56,902 nt of DNA, taken from Tumebacillus flagellatus. Its GTDB lineage: Bacteria; Bacillota; Bacilli; Tumebacillales; Tumebacillaceae. Below the pieces are notes generated by a model. The model was not told the origin of the DNA, searched no databases, and saw only the letters and a list, made by a program, of their open reading frames with translations. The translations under genes were made by a program, and so were the position numbers. Shown here in pieces: positions 49,407-56,902 of this stretch (the first letter of the stretch is position 1; each line of letters begins with the position of its first letter). The DNA is taken from NCBI RefSeq assembly GCF_000714935.1, contig NZ_JMIR01000027.1, forward strand, positions 1-56,902. Reading direction: 5' to 3'.

Positions 49407-49583
49407 ATGCTTTCCAACATCGGCCTTCCCGGCCTGATCTTGATCCTCGTGATCGCCCTGATCATCTTCGGCCCGAGCAAACTTCCCGAACTCGGCCGTT
49501 CGTTCGGCAATGGTCTAAAGGAATTCAAAAACTCCGTCAAAGGCATCGCCGACGACGACCACGACCACGACGCCCAAAAATGA
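49407..49583 (+). CDS. tatA: Sec-independent protein translocase TatA
   Basis: 58 residues, short even for TatA. One N-terminal membrane helix ([18 protein letters not shown]), the conserved hinge [10 protein letters not shown] with the Phe-Gly pair, then the amphipathic helix [16 protein letters not shown] and a short acidic His/Asp tail. AGGAGG lies before the ATG. TatA oligomers form the channel for folded twin-arginine substrates with TatC, which is not in this window. It ends at its own terminator. Confidence 0.92.
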   Translation: MLSNIGLPGLILILVIALIIFGPSKLPELGRSFGNGLKEFKNSVKGIADDDHDHDAQK

Positions 49584-49612
49584 CCGCTCGCACTCGCGAA
49601 CGGTCTTTTTTA
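49582..49612 (+). terminator. Intrinsic terminator of tatA
   Basis: GACCG-TCGC / GCGA-CGGTC stem with T6, starting at the tatA stop codon. Confidence 0.85.
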
Positions 49613-49724
49613 TTCCCCGGTGATCACGGAGACCTATCCACGCACGTCTTGCATGCGAAGAAGTCGCACGGGGAAACTACAGAAGAAACGTGGAACAAGA
49701 ATGGACTTGAGGGGAGGATGCAAG

Positions 49725-49919
49725 ATGGATCAACGTGAGCTGCAGCAGAACATCGAGACGTACGTGCGGCAACAGATGGAGGCCGGCGTCCACATCGAGT
49801 CGGTCGTCGACGTGGCCCGCCAATTGGACGTGCCCGTCACGATGGTGGACCGCGCGATGCGCAACTTGACCAAGCAGGGCATCCCCGGCCTGCCGTATCA
49901 AACCGCGACCGAATTCTAA
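49725..49919 (+). CDS. Small helix-turn-helix-like protein, 64 residues
   Basis: Start at 49725, preceded by GGGGAGG. Entirely helical by eye: IETYVRQQMEAG, then ESVVDVARQLDVPVTMVDRAM, which fits a winged-helix recognition pattern, and a final NLTKQGIPG turn. It is probably a small DNA-binding or protein-binding module; no family recognised. It ends at a shared bidirectional terminator. Confidence 0.65.
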   Translation: MDQRELQQNIETYVRQQMEAGVHIESVVDVARQLDVPVTMVDRAMRNLTKQGIPGLPYQTATEF

Positions 49920-49947
49920 GTGGCAACACGCCCTGTTCACGGGCATG

Positions 49948-49978
49948 AAAAAAAGCGGCTGCCCAGGCCGCTTTTTTT
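49948..49978. terminator. Bidirectional terminator
   Basis: AAGCGGC / GCCGCTT stem with T7 on the plus strand and T8 on the minus strand, between convergent genes. Confidence 0.88.
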
Positions 49979-50711
49979 ATTTCCAGATGTCTTGGATGTG
50001 TTCGGCGAGCGCCTGCGTGTTCAGCGTCCCCGCCCCGCCCTTGGCGATTTGGTTGGCGTAGCGGTTGAAGCTCTCCGCGTGCGCCGGGTTGTCGGTGATG
50101 TAGACGGTGCCGACGAGCGGGTCGAGTTGGCGGAGTTTCTTCGAGATGGCGGCTTGCTGTTTTTGCGGGATGTCGCCTTCTGTTTTCACGCGCATCTTCT
50201 CGTTGTTCGTCTTGGGCGCGTCCCGGTCGTACTTTTGCTTGTCGCCTGTGTAGATTGCGACGTAGGCGTTGTGCTCTTCGTCCAACAGCACCGTGCTGCC
50301 GACCACCCCTTCCAGTTGCGAGATCTGCGAGGAGAGGGTTTGGCTGTAGAGCAGGTGCGGATTTTTCTCTTCGTTTTTCTCTTGCAAGATCGCGAGCGGG
50401 TCGTTCGGTTTGCGCTCCAGAGTTTGGACCTTGTCTTCCTTTTTGTCTTCCTTTTTCTCTTCTTTTTTCTCGTCCTTTTTCTCTTCTTTGCTTTGCGTGG
50501 TCGCACCGCCGCCGCCCTTGCCGCCGCTTTGCTTTTTATCTTCGCCGCCGCTGGCTTGGTCGGAGCCTTGGCCTTCTTGTTTCTTCTTCACCTGCCCGCC
50601 GTTCTCGGCGATTTTTTGCTTCTCATACGGGGTGCGCAGAACCGTGCAACCGCTGGTGGTGCTTGCGACCAGCAACGCGGAGAGGGTCAGCGCAATCCAA
50701 GATTTTTTCAT
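49977..50711 (-). CDS. YhcN/YlaJ-family sporulation lipoprotein
   Basis: 244 residues. Lipoprotein signal with the cysteine in STTSGC near residue 22. Residues about 40-95 are a low-complexity linker rich in Lys, Glu, Gly and Gln. The C-terminal domain (VVGSTVLLDEEHNAYVAIYTG near 137; DPLVGTVYITDNPAHAESF near 197) is the YhcN/YlaJ fold found on spore inner membranes. It supports an endospore-forming host. The linker length and charge are unusual but not unique in the family. Expression is probably forespore-specific, not shown here. Confidence 0.82.
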   Translation of the reverse strand: MKKSWIALTLSALLVASTTSGCTVLRTPYEKQKIAENGGQVKKKQEGQGSDQASGGEDKKQSGGKGGGGATTQSKEEKKDEKKEEKKEDKKEDKVQTLERKPNDPLAILQEKNEEKNPHLLYSQTLSSQISQLEGVVGSTVLLDEEHNAYVAIYTGDKQKYDRDAPKTNNEKMRVKTEGDIPQKQQAAISKKLRQLDPLVGTVYITDNPAHAESFNRYANQIAKGGAGTLNTQALAEHIQDIWK

Positions 50712-50745
50712 TGTCGGGGTCCACCTCCGAAGCTAGTATCCCCTG

Positions 50746-50786
50746 GCAAAAAAAGAAGCATTCGCCATCAGGGCGAACGCTTCTCG
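50746..50786 (-). terminator. Intrinsic terminator of the permease gene
   Basis: AGAAGCGTTCGCC / GGCGAATGCTTCT stem with T7 on the minus strand, about 20 bases past the stop. Confidence 0.88.
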
Positions 50787-50806
50787 GAAACGATCTCGTC
50801 GGATCG

Positions 50807-52204
50807 TTACTGTTGATTCAGTTTGGAACGTTTGCGCGAGTAACCGAAGTAGACGAACAGACCTACGACCAGCCAGATCAAGAAGAACGTCCAGGTTTGC
50901 CACTTCAACTGCACCATGAGGAACAGGCAGAACAGCACGGCGAGGGTCGGCAGCAGCGGTACGAGCGGCACGCGGAACGCGCGCTTCAAGTTCGGTTGTT
51001 TCTTGCGCAAGATGATGACCGAAATCGAGATCAACGAGAACGCCGCCAGCGTCCCGATGTTGGTCAACTCCGCCAGCGTGTCGAGCGGCACGAAACCTGC
51101 TACCAAGCCGCAGATGATGCCGACCAGCCACGTGGAGCCGTACGGTGTTTTGTATTTCGGATGCACCGTGGAGAACATCTTCGGCAACAGACCGTCGCGG
51201 GACATCGCAAACGAGATACGGGTTTGGCCGTACGTCATGACGATGAGGACGGTGGTGATCCCGAGGATCGCGCCCAAGTCGACGAACCCGGCGAACCAGT
51301 CTTGGCCTGCCACTTGCAACGCCAAGGAGATCGGATGGTCAATGCCTTGGAATTGCGGGAACGGCACGATGCCGGTCATGATCAACGTCACAATGATGTA
51401 GAGCGCGGTGCAAATGGTCAGCGAGTAGATGATGCCGCGCGGCAAGTCGCGCGCCGGGTTTTTCGCTTCTTCGGCCGCCGAGGAGACCGCGTCAAACCCG
51501 ATGTAGGCAAAGAACACGAGCGCAGCCGCTTGGAAGACGCCGGAGAACCCGAACGGCATGAACGGTTGCCAGTTTTCCGGTTTGACGAAGCGGAAGCCGA
51601 CGATGATGAACAACAGGACGACGGCGATTTTGACGACGACCATGATGTTGTTGACGCGGGGCGATTCCTTGACGCCGCGGGAGAGCAAGAACGCAACCAG
51701 CATGACGATCAAGAACGCCGGCAAGTTAAAGTACGTCGTTTCATGCGGAACAGCGCCCGGTGCGGCGGAGAGCACGGTGGGCACATCCCAGCCGGTGATG
51801 CCCTTCAAAAGGGATTGGAAATATCCGGACCAGCCGACGGCGACGGCACAGATCGCCAGCGCATATTCGAGTATTAAGTCCCACCCGATAATCCATGCGA
51901 TAAATTCGCCGAGCGTGGCGTAGCTGTATGTGTACACAGAACCTGAAACCGGAATCATCGACGAGAACTCCGCGTAGCAAAGTGCGGCAAACGCGCAGGC
52001 AAGCCCCGCCAAGATAAACGACAAGATCAGCGCCGGACCTGCGGTCAACGCGCCCTTGCCCGTCAAGACGAAGATCCCCGTGCCGACGATCGCCCCGATC
52101 CCGAGCATGGTCAGGTCGAAGGTGCCGAGTGATTTTTTTAACGTTTGTCCGGATTGCGAGGTCCGAATCAATTCCTCGATGCTTTTTGTACGAAACAAAC
52201 TCAT
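50807..52204 (-). CDS. APC-family amino acid permease
   Basis: 465 residues from the ATG at 52204, eight bases after AAGGAGG. Twelve or more membrane helices. The N-terminus TFDLTMLGIGAIVGTGIFVLTG (first helix with the unwound GxG motif) and FAALCYAEFSSMIPVSGSVY are typical of the cationic-amino-acid-transporter branch (YfnA/CAT type). The substrate among amino acids is unknown. It is monocistronic. Confidence 0.9.
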   Translation of the reverse strand: MSLFRTKSIEELIRTSQSGQTLKKSLGTFDLTMLGIGAIVGTGIFVLTGKGALTAGPALILSFILAGLACAFAALCYAEFSSMIPVSGSVYTYSYATLGEFIAWIIGWDLILEYALAICAVAVGWSGYFQSLLKGITGWDVPTVLSAAPGAVPHETTYFNLPAFLIVMLVAFLLSRGVKESPRVNNIMVVVKIAVVLLFIIVGFRFVKPENWQPFMPFGFSGVFQAAALVFFAYIGFDAVSSAAEEAKNPARDLPRGIIYSLTICTALYIIVTLIMTGIVPFPQFQGIDHPISLALQVAGQDWFAGFVDLGAILGITTVLIVMTYGQTRISFAMSRDGLLPKMFSTVHPKYKTPYGSTWLVGIICGLVAGFVPLDTLAELTNIGTLAAFSLISISVIILRKKQPNLKRAFRVPLVPLLPTLAVLFCLFLMVQLKWQTWTFFLIWLVVGLFVYFGYSRKRSKLNQQ

Positions 52205-52391
52205 CCAGTGGTCCTCCTTCATTGCTGCGTCCGTAAGTGTGGGGTTGGTCAACTTGTTGGATGATTACATACCAGCATTGTATAGACTAGTTTGAATTTT
52301 GTCAAATGCTCGATATTTGGAAAGACCAGGGCTCTCCATCCGCTTATGGTACACTAGAAACAGCAAGGAAGAAAGAAGGGGAGTGGCTGAA

Positions 52392-52853
52392 ATGAGCAGC
52401 GGAATGCTCGCAGATATCGCGCAGATTTTCATAGATCAAGTGTCTTCCGAGTGGGGTCTTGATTATTCGGAAGAGAGTTTGAAACAGGTCGACCGCTTGG
52501 TGAATTTGGTGTCCGAACCGGGACACACGCCCGACCCGACCTTGGTGTTGTCGATCGGCGCCTACTTGGGCGAGACGACAGTGCGGTTGCTTGGCGGCGA
52601 GTGGAAACTCGACGAGGAGGACATCGCCGATTCCAGCGTCCTCGTCAACGACTGCGAGATGTGGCCGTTCCGCCGCGCGGGCCAACGAATTTACTACGGC
52701 ACGGAACGTCCTTTGTACGCGTGGTATGAGATGGCGAAATCCGCGCAAACCGGAGAAATCAAAATGCTCCTGCAAGCGCAGGAGCAGGTGACGATGATCC
52801 GCCCCACCGGGCAAGATCCTCTCATTCTCAAAGTCGAGAAAACCAAAAAATAA
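52392..52853 (+). CDS. Hypothetical protein, 153 residues
   Basis: Start at 52392 after a GGGGAG site. Acidic, soluble and alpha/beta by eye. A central motif SIGAYLGETTVRLLGGEWKL followed by an acidic segment and MWPFRRAGQRI recalls small uncharacterised Bacillota proteins of a similar layout, but I cannot name the family. It lies divergent from the permease and convergent with the HD-GYP gene, whose stop is 1 base away. Confidence 0.68.
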   Translation: MSSGMLADIAQIFIDQVSSEWGLDYSEESLKQVDRLVNLVSEPGHTPDPTLVLSIGAYLGETTVRLLGGEWKLDEEDIADSSVLVNDCEMWPFRRAGQRIYYGTERPLYAWYEMAKSAQTGEIKMLLQAQEQVTMIRPTGQDPLILKVEKTKK

Positions 52854-52854
52854 A

Positions 52855-53940
52855 TTATAAGATTTCTTCGCAGCCCGTGATCATCAAGTTCAGATGTTGC
52901 GACAGATCCACTTCGCGGGTCGGAATGTCCTCCCCGTCCTCGTTTTGCAAAATCCGCAAAATCGGACGGTGGGGGAATTTCGTGTTGATGTCGACGACGA
53001 CCGCACGCTCCCCCGTGTTCAGCACGACGGTCAGCCCGATCGGATAGAGGGCGACGTTGTCGCGGAACATGCGAATCAAGTTCGGATCAAAGCCGGACGA
53101 CGAAGCAAACAGCATCTCCAGCGCTTCATGCGGCAAGAACGCTTTGCGGTAGACGCGGTGCGAGGTCAGCGCGTCATAGACGTCCGCAATGCCGACGATC
53201 TGTCCGTAGAGATGGATCTCGTCATCCTTGAGCCCGCGCGGATATCCGCTGCCGTCGAGACGTTCATGGTGTTGCAGCGCGCAATGGGCGGAAATCAGAG
53301 GAATATCGGGGTGCTCTCGGAGCATGTTATAACCGATGGTGGTGTGCTCCTTCATGATGTCGAATTCCTCGCGGGTCAGCTTGCCCGGCTTCATCAAGAT
53401 CTCCATCGGAATCTGCGTCTTGCCGATGTCGTGCAACATCGCGCCGATCCCGAGGTCGATCAGTTGGTCGTGCTTCAACCCCAAAGCCAAACCAAGCGCC
53501 GCCGAGTAGATCCCGACGTTGACAGAATGGCTGTAGAGATAGTTGTCCGTGGTGTAGATTTGGGTCAAATTGATCATGACATTCCGATGAGTCCGCAATT
53601 CCCCGAGAATGTCTTCAAACGCACGGCGAAACTCGCGGCCAAGACGCGGGTTGGAAACGGTTCGCGTCCATTTGCGCGCTTCGATCATTTCGTTAAAAGA
53701 CTTGTACACGGCACGGACGGCGCGGTTGCGGGTTTCCTCGCTGACCGCTTCTTGAATCTGCAAGTCGTCTGTGCGGGGATCTTGGATGTAGACCTGCGAA
53801 ATTCCGAGATCAAGTAGGCGTTGAATCATCGCTTGGCTCAACTCCTTGCCTTCCGCCAACAACACGCTGCCGTTGCTCATATAGATGTTCTTGCCGAGCT
53901 TGGCACCGGGTTGCAGTGATTGGGTAGTCGTGATATGCAT
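52855..53940 (-). CDS. HD-GYP cyclic-di-GMP phosphodiesterase
   Basis: 361 residues, soluble. An N-terminal region of about 110 residues without a recognised domain is followed by the HD-GYP domain: the metal motif MLHDIGKTQIP near residue 168, a second histidine pair HHERLDGSGYPRGL near 226 with the GYP triad, and IVGIADVYDALTSHRVYRKA. Key residues are intact, so the protein should hydrolyse c-di-GMP. It probably works in the same network as the EAL-GGDEF protein encoded 40 kb away in this window. Confidence 0.93.
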   Translation of the reverse strand: MHITTTQSLQPGAKLGKNIYMSNGSVLLAEGKELSQAMIQRLLDLGISQVYIQDPRTDDLQIQEAVSEETRNRAVRAVYKSFNEMIEARKWTRTVSNPRLGREFRRAFEDILGELRTHRNVMINLTQIYTTDNYLYSHSVNVGIYSAALGLALGLKHDQLIDLGIGAMLHDIGKTQIPMEILMKPGKLTREEFDIMKEHTTIGYNMLREHPDIPLISAHCALQHHERLDGSGYPRGLKDDEIHLYGQIVGIADVYDALTSHRVYRKAFLPHEALEMLFASSSGFDPNLIRMFRDNVALYPIGLTVVLNTGERAVVVDINTKFPHRPILRILQNEDGEDIPTREVDLSQHLNLMITGCEEIL

Positions 53941-54106
53941 CTATGACATCACCCTCGCTGGATGGAAATATGGATCGAAAAATGATGTACTCTCAAACTT
54001 TTTCGACACAAACTGTTATTTACCTGCAAGCTTAGCGCACCTCTTAAAAGAATTAGACATGTTTTGCGTAATCGATGGTAGCTCTAACAGAAAGGGAGTC
54101 CCCGCG

Positions 54107-55297
54107 ATGTACATCACAGAGTTATTCGAGCTCGACGCGCACCTCCCGATTTTGGACGACTTGGAAGCGGCCGTGCAAAGCGCCGGCGGTCACTTTGAAC
54201 TGTTGTCGCACAAGCCGCTGAAATTCCTCGTCTACAGCGCCCCGGAGCACGTCGAAAAACTGGCGGATTTAATGAAGCAACACGGATGCATCCGTTTGCA
54301 CTCCACCGAGTTGATCGTGAAACCCTCCCCCAAGGACGGCGTCGTGCCGGACGACTTCCACTCGACGTCGAACTACCCGACTTTTGTATTTTATGAAGGA
54401 CGTTGGCAAGCTGTCGAGCGGTTGCGCATGGACGGCTGCGTAAAAATCGAGAACGGCAAGCCCGTCTGCACCCTCATGCGCAACGTCAAGCAGGGAGATC
54501 TCGTCGTCTGCGGAGAGTCGGGCGTGCGCATCTCCGTGCTCTCGATGCCGAGCAACGACGAGAAGGAATTCGCCTTCATGACCAGCGAAGTGTCGTCGGA
54601 GCGCCAAGTGCCCGTGATGATCCGCACCATCGCCCGCGAGATGAAAGACATCCGCGACGCAGGCGGCCGCATCGTGTTCGTGGCGGGCCCCGGCATCGTG
54701 CACACCGGCGGGATGAGCGCGTTTTGCGGGCTGATTGAAAAAGGGTATGTATCTGCCGTCCTCTCCGGCAACGCGCTGGCGACGCACGACATTGAGAATG
54801 CGTTTTTCGGCACGTCGCTTGGCGTCAACACCGCCACGGCGATCGGCGTTCCCGGCGGACATCGCCATCACCTCGTCGCCATCAACCGCATCCGCTACCA
54901 CGGCTCGATCGCCCAAGCGGTGCAAGCGGGTGAACTGACGAAGGGGATCATGTACACGCTGGTCAAACACAACGTTCCTTATGTGTTGGCGGGATCGATT
55001 CGCGACGACGGCCCGCTGCCGGACACGCAGATGGATTTGATCCAAGCGCAAAACGACTACCAAGAGCTCGTCCGCGGCGCGAACATGGTGATTATGATCT
55101 CGACGATGCTGCACGCCATCGGCACGGGCAACATGATTCCGGCGACGTGCAAGACGATCTGCGTGGACATCAACCCTGCCGTCGTCTCCAAACTGGTCGA
55201 CCGCGGGTCGACGCAAGCGACCGGGGTCGTCACCGATGCCGGGCTGTTCGTCGAAGGTCTGAACCGCTGCCTCGACGTGTTGGAGCGAAATACGTAA
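54107..55297 (+). CDS. TIGR00300 / LOR-SDH-type protein, possible archaeal-type ornithine cyclodeaminase
   Basis: 396 residues from the ATG at 54107, eight bases after AAGGGAG. The N-terminal 100 residues (LFELDAHLPILDDLEAAVQSAGG) match the LOR/SDH conserved region, and the rest holds a Rossmann-like domain: FVAGPGIVHTGG near 190, GNALATHDIENAFFG near 223, GVPGGHRHHLVAINRIR and DINPAVVSKLVDRGSTQATG. This is the TIGR00300 pattern. Related archaeal proteins convert ornithine to proline, but that activity is not shown here. Proteins of this family are uncommon in Bacilli, so transfer is possible. Confidence 0.75.
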   Translation: MYITELFELDAHLPILDDLEAAVQSAGGHFELLSHKPLKFLVYSAPEHVEKLADLMKQHGCIRLHSTELIVKPSPKDGVVPDDFHSTSNYPTFVFYEGRWQAVERLRMDGCVKIENGKPVCTLMRNVKQGDLVVCGESGVRISVLSMPSNDEKEFAFMTSEVSSERQVPVMIRTIAREMKDIRDAGGRIVFVAGPGIVHTGGMSAFCGLIEKGYVSAVLSGNALATHDIENAFFGTSLGVNTATAIGVPGGHRHHLVAINRIRYHGSIAQAVQAGELTKGIMYTLVKHNVPYVLAGSIRDDGPLPDTQMDLIQAQNDYQELVRGANMVIMISTMLHAIGTGNMIPATCKTICVDINPAVVSKLVDRGSTQATGVVTDAGLFVEGLNRCLDVLERNT

Positions 55298-55300
55298 ATA

Positions 55301-55335
55301 GCAAGAAAACCCGGCATCCGCTCGGGTTTTCTTGC
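55301..55335 (+). terminator. Terminator of the TIGR00300-type gene
   Basis: Long perfect stem GCAAGAAAACCCG / CGGGTTTTCTTGC right after the stop, with the T run inside the stem; usable in both directions. Confidence 0.75.
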
Positions 55336-55396
55336 GTTGAAGGAAGCTCGAATCACGTTCAGGCAGGATCGCCGTCGCATTCGTTTGCGTATGAAG

Positions 55397-55900
55397 TTAC
55401 TGTTGGTACTTGCCGAAGGTCTTCGTGATCCGCTCCATCGTCTCCGCCTGCGTGGTGATGCCTCCCCCATAGAGGATCACGTTGCCGTGCTGGAACAGGG
55501 GAAGCGGCGCTTCTTGGTCCACATGGCGGCCTTGCAGAACGGCCATCTTCTCGTCATAGCGGCGCTGGTCTTCAAACTCCTGACGCACTTGCAGCGCTTC
55601 TGCGTACGCGCTCTGCGCATCGGGGTAGACGTAGACCTCCGTCCAGCCGTTTTTGACTTGGTACTGGTCGATGTAATCGATGTTGAGCAAATAGTGCGTC
55701 CCCGTAGCGTTGGGCAACAGTTGGCCCGTGCCTTGATCGATCGGATAATGCGCCGTCACGCCGCAGCTCTTCAAAGTCTGGATCAGCGAATCTTTCGTAT
55801 ATTGCGGCCCCTGAACATTCAGGTCACAACCGGATAACAGCAGCGTTACAATCCCCAATATCAAAAACAGTGACATCCGTGTGAATTTCCCCTGATTCAA
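55397..55900 (-). CDS. Lipoprotein of unknown function
   Basis: 167 residues from a TTG at 55900 that follows AAGGGGG; the next candidate, ATG 55876, would lose the basic residues of the signal peptide. The lipobox LLLSGC places the cysteine near residue 25. The mature part begins QYTKDSLIQTLKSCGV and is helical with a short beta segment (WTEVYVYPD); no family recognised. Probably membrane-anchored on the outside. Monocistronic. Confidence 0.72.
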   Translation of the reverse strand: MNQGKFTRMSLFLILGIVTLLLSGCDLNVQGPQYTKDSLIQTLKSCGVTAHYPIDQGTGQLLPNATGTHYLLNIDYIDQYQVKNGWTEVYVYPDAQSAYAEALQVRQEFEDQRRYDEKMAVLQGRHVDQEAPLPLFQHGNVILYGGGITTQAETMERITKTFGKYQQ

Positions 55901-56104
55901 CTCGGAAATGCCCCCTTCCCTTTACCCCTATAGTATGTATTTAGCTTACACAAAAGACAGACAATTCACAAGAAAAAAATTATTTGTACAAACTTAAAAA
56001 ACGACTCACAAGCAGATGCTTGTACTTACGGACGGAGGCCTATCGGTCGCGGACGATTTGCGATATACTGATGAAGTACTTCGAACAAAGGAGGAACCTA
56101 CAGC

Positions 56105-56746
56105 GTGTTTTCCCTACTTCGGGCTTTGCTGATCCGCCCACATGCGATCCTCGCACACCTCTTGAAGAATCCGAGTCCGGAAGCTTCTTCGCGATTGAGT
56201 TTTGTGGTTCTCGTCATGATGATGATCGACACCGCTATCGTAGTTGGTCAGTCTCCCCAACTTGAAACATACCTCGGCCCCGAGAGCTCCTGGCTCAAAT
56301 GGGGAATCGCTTTGCTGTTGCCGCCGCTGGAATTTCTGCTGCAGCGGTTCGTGTACATGCTGACCGCCCGCTTAGGTCTGTTGATGTTCGCGTCCGATAA
56401 GATGCCGCGAACGCTCGAAGAACGCCGTGCCAAGACGCGCCTGCTGCGTTTGGCGTTCCCGTACATCGTCTACCCGATGACGTTCTTCTCGCTGATCTCG
56501 TCGCCGTTCTTGGACATTGCGTGGTTGCAGAATTGGTTTTTTATTCTCGGTCTGGTTTACTACTTCCTGCTTTCTGTGTACACGTTGATGAATTTATACG
56601 GCGTGTCTTCGAACGTCGCGTTCTGGGGCCCGCTGTTGGTCCAATTTCTGATCTTCCTCGCGATCGTCATCGTGCTTTCGCTCGTATTGATGATCTTGCT
56701 GTTGACCGGCGTGATGACCATCAGCAACGGATTGCCCACTTTCTAA
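56105..56746 (+). CDS. Yip1-like multi-pass membrane protein
   Basis: 213 residues from a GTG at 56105, 10 bases after AAAGGAGG. An N-terminal segment (LLRALLIRPHAILAHLLKNP) typical of Yip1-like proteins is followed by about five membrane helices. No catalytic residues can be seen. Bacterial Yip1-type proteins have no agreed function. It ends at a strong terminator. Confidence 0.7.
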   Translation: MFSLLRALLIRPHAILAHLLKNPSPEASSRLSFVVLVMMMIDTAIVVGQSPQLETYLGPESSWLKWGIALLLPPLEFLLQRFVYMLTARLGLLMFASDKMPRTLEERRAKTRLLRLAFPYIVYPMTFFSLISSPFLDIAWLQNWFFILGLVYYFLLSVYTLMNLYGVSSNVAFWGPLLVQFLIFLAIVIVLSLVLMILLLTGVMTISNGLPTF

Positions 56747-56762
56747 AGGAAGCCATACAACC

Positions 56763-56804
56763 AAAAAGGCAGCCGCCCGCATCTGCGGACGGCTGCCTTT
56801 TTTC
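56763..56804. terminator. Bidirectional terminator
   Basis: AAAGGCAGCCG / CGGCTGCCTTT stem with A5 and T6 on either side, between convergent genes. Confidence 0.88.
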
Positions 56805-56825
56805 CTAACTATTGAAGCTTTGCGA

Positions 56826-56902
56826 TTACATGTTGCGGCGGTATTGGCCGCCGACTTCGTACAGAGCGCGGGTGATTTGGCCCAGCGAACAGTGACGGAC
56901 GG
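56826..56902 (-). CDS. C-terminal fragment of a gene running off the window
   Basis: The last 24 codons and TAA stop of a minus-strand gene; the tail reads SLGQITRALYEVGGQYRRNM. The frame is open to the window edge and lies 22 bases beyond a strong shared terminator, as expected for a real gene end. The family is not recognised from so short a piece. Confidence 0.65.
   Translation of the reverse strand, partial: VRHCSLGQITRALYEVGGQYRRNM

Noticed and set aside
50446-50600. Low-complexity stretch as a nucleotide repeat element
   Set aside because: It encodes the Lys/Glu-rich linker of the spore lipoprotein in frame; the repeats are codon-level, not a separate DNA element.
53885-54106. Longer N-terminus (extra 74 codons) for the TIGR00300-type protein
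   Set aside because: The extension overlaps the start of the divergent HD-GYP gene, has no family similarity and precedes a clear ribosome site at the ATG 54107.

Overview
The window looks like the chromosome of a Gram-positive, endospore-forming member of the Bacilli (Bacillota). Codon use is G+C-rich by eye, Shine-Dalgarno sequences are strong (AAGGAGG type), there is an S-box (SAM-I) riboswitch over methionine-salvage genes, and it carries a YhcN/YlaJ-type spore lipoprotein, YmfF/YmfH peptidase-like proteins and CadC/CadA metal resistance. A Tumebacillus/Alicyclobacillaceae-like organism is my best guess, by inference only. I saw no rRNA, tRNA, CRISPR array, prophage or insertion sequence.

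Layout. 1-4750 (minus strand): methionine salvage, mtnE then a SAM riboswitch then mtnW-mtnX-mtnB-mtnD, closed by a long hairpin. 4870-10515 (minus): a secreted C39-like protein, a PCYCGC lipoprotein, a CadC-type repressor with its operator and a Zn/Cd P-type ATPase, then CcdA with a ResA/TlpA-like thioredoxin. 10636-26751: two MFS transporters, an EAL-CBS-GGDEF protein, a YunD-like nucleotidase, PlsY, a glycerophosphodiesterase, DedA, DUF1802, an orphan histidine kinase, an FtsW/SpoVE-like protein, an MBL hydrolase and a chemotaxis receptor. 26914-30841 (minus): RNA phosphodiesterase ThpR and a three-gene operon encoding a CDP-alcohol phosphotransferase, a nucleotidyltransferase-aminotransferase fusion and a second nucleotidyltransferase, which reads as a phosphono- or phospholipid head-group pathway. 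31042-35877: free-methionine-sulfoxide reductase, then an AraC regulator / transglutaminase-like / UvrA-like ATPase operon. 36007-39600: TcdA, KptA, a tandem array of DnaA-box-like 9-mers, small unknown genes, a decayed GGDEF remnant and a tyrosine-recombinase-fold protein lacking its catalytic tyrosine. 39767-41550: queD-queE-queC for preQ0/queuosine. 41710-56902: YmfH/YmfF, small unknowns, NDH-2, a CYTH protein, a LysM-CAP protein, a LysR regulator, TatA, YhcN/YlaJ, an amino-acid permease, an HD-GYP phosphodiesterase, a TIGR00300-type protein, a lipoprotein, a Yip1-like membrane protein and the C-terminal end of an unidentified gene.

Recurring themes are sulfur and methionine economy (Mtn enzymes, fRMsr, thiol-redox proteins), cyclic-di-GMP turnover (EAL-GGDEF, HD-GYP and a GGDEF fossil), membrane lipid metabolism (PlsY, GDPD, the CDP-alcohol operon), and RNA modification and end repair (ThpR, KptA, TcdA, Que). 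The most interesting parts are the CDP-alcohol operon, the UvrA-like operon whose ATPase lacks the UvrB-binding insertion, the DnaA-box-like array, the inactive-looking recombinase, and a candidate small RNA upstream of the NADH dehydrogenase.
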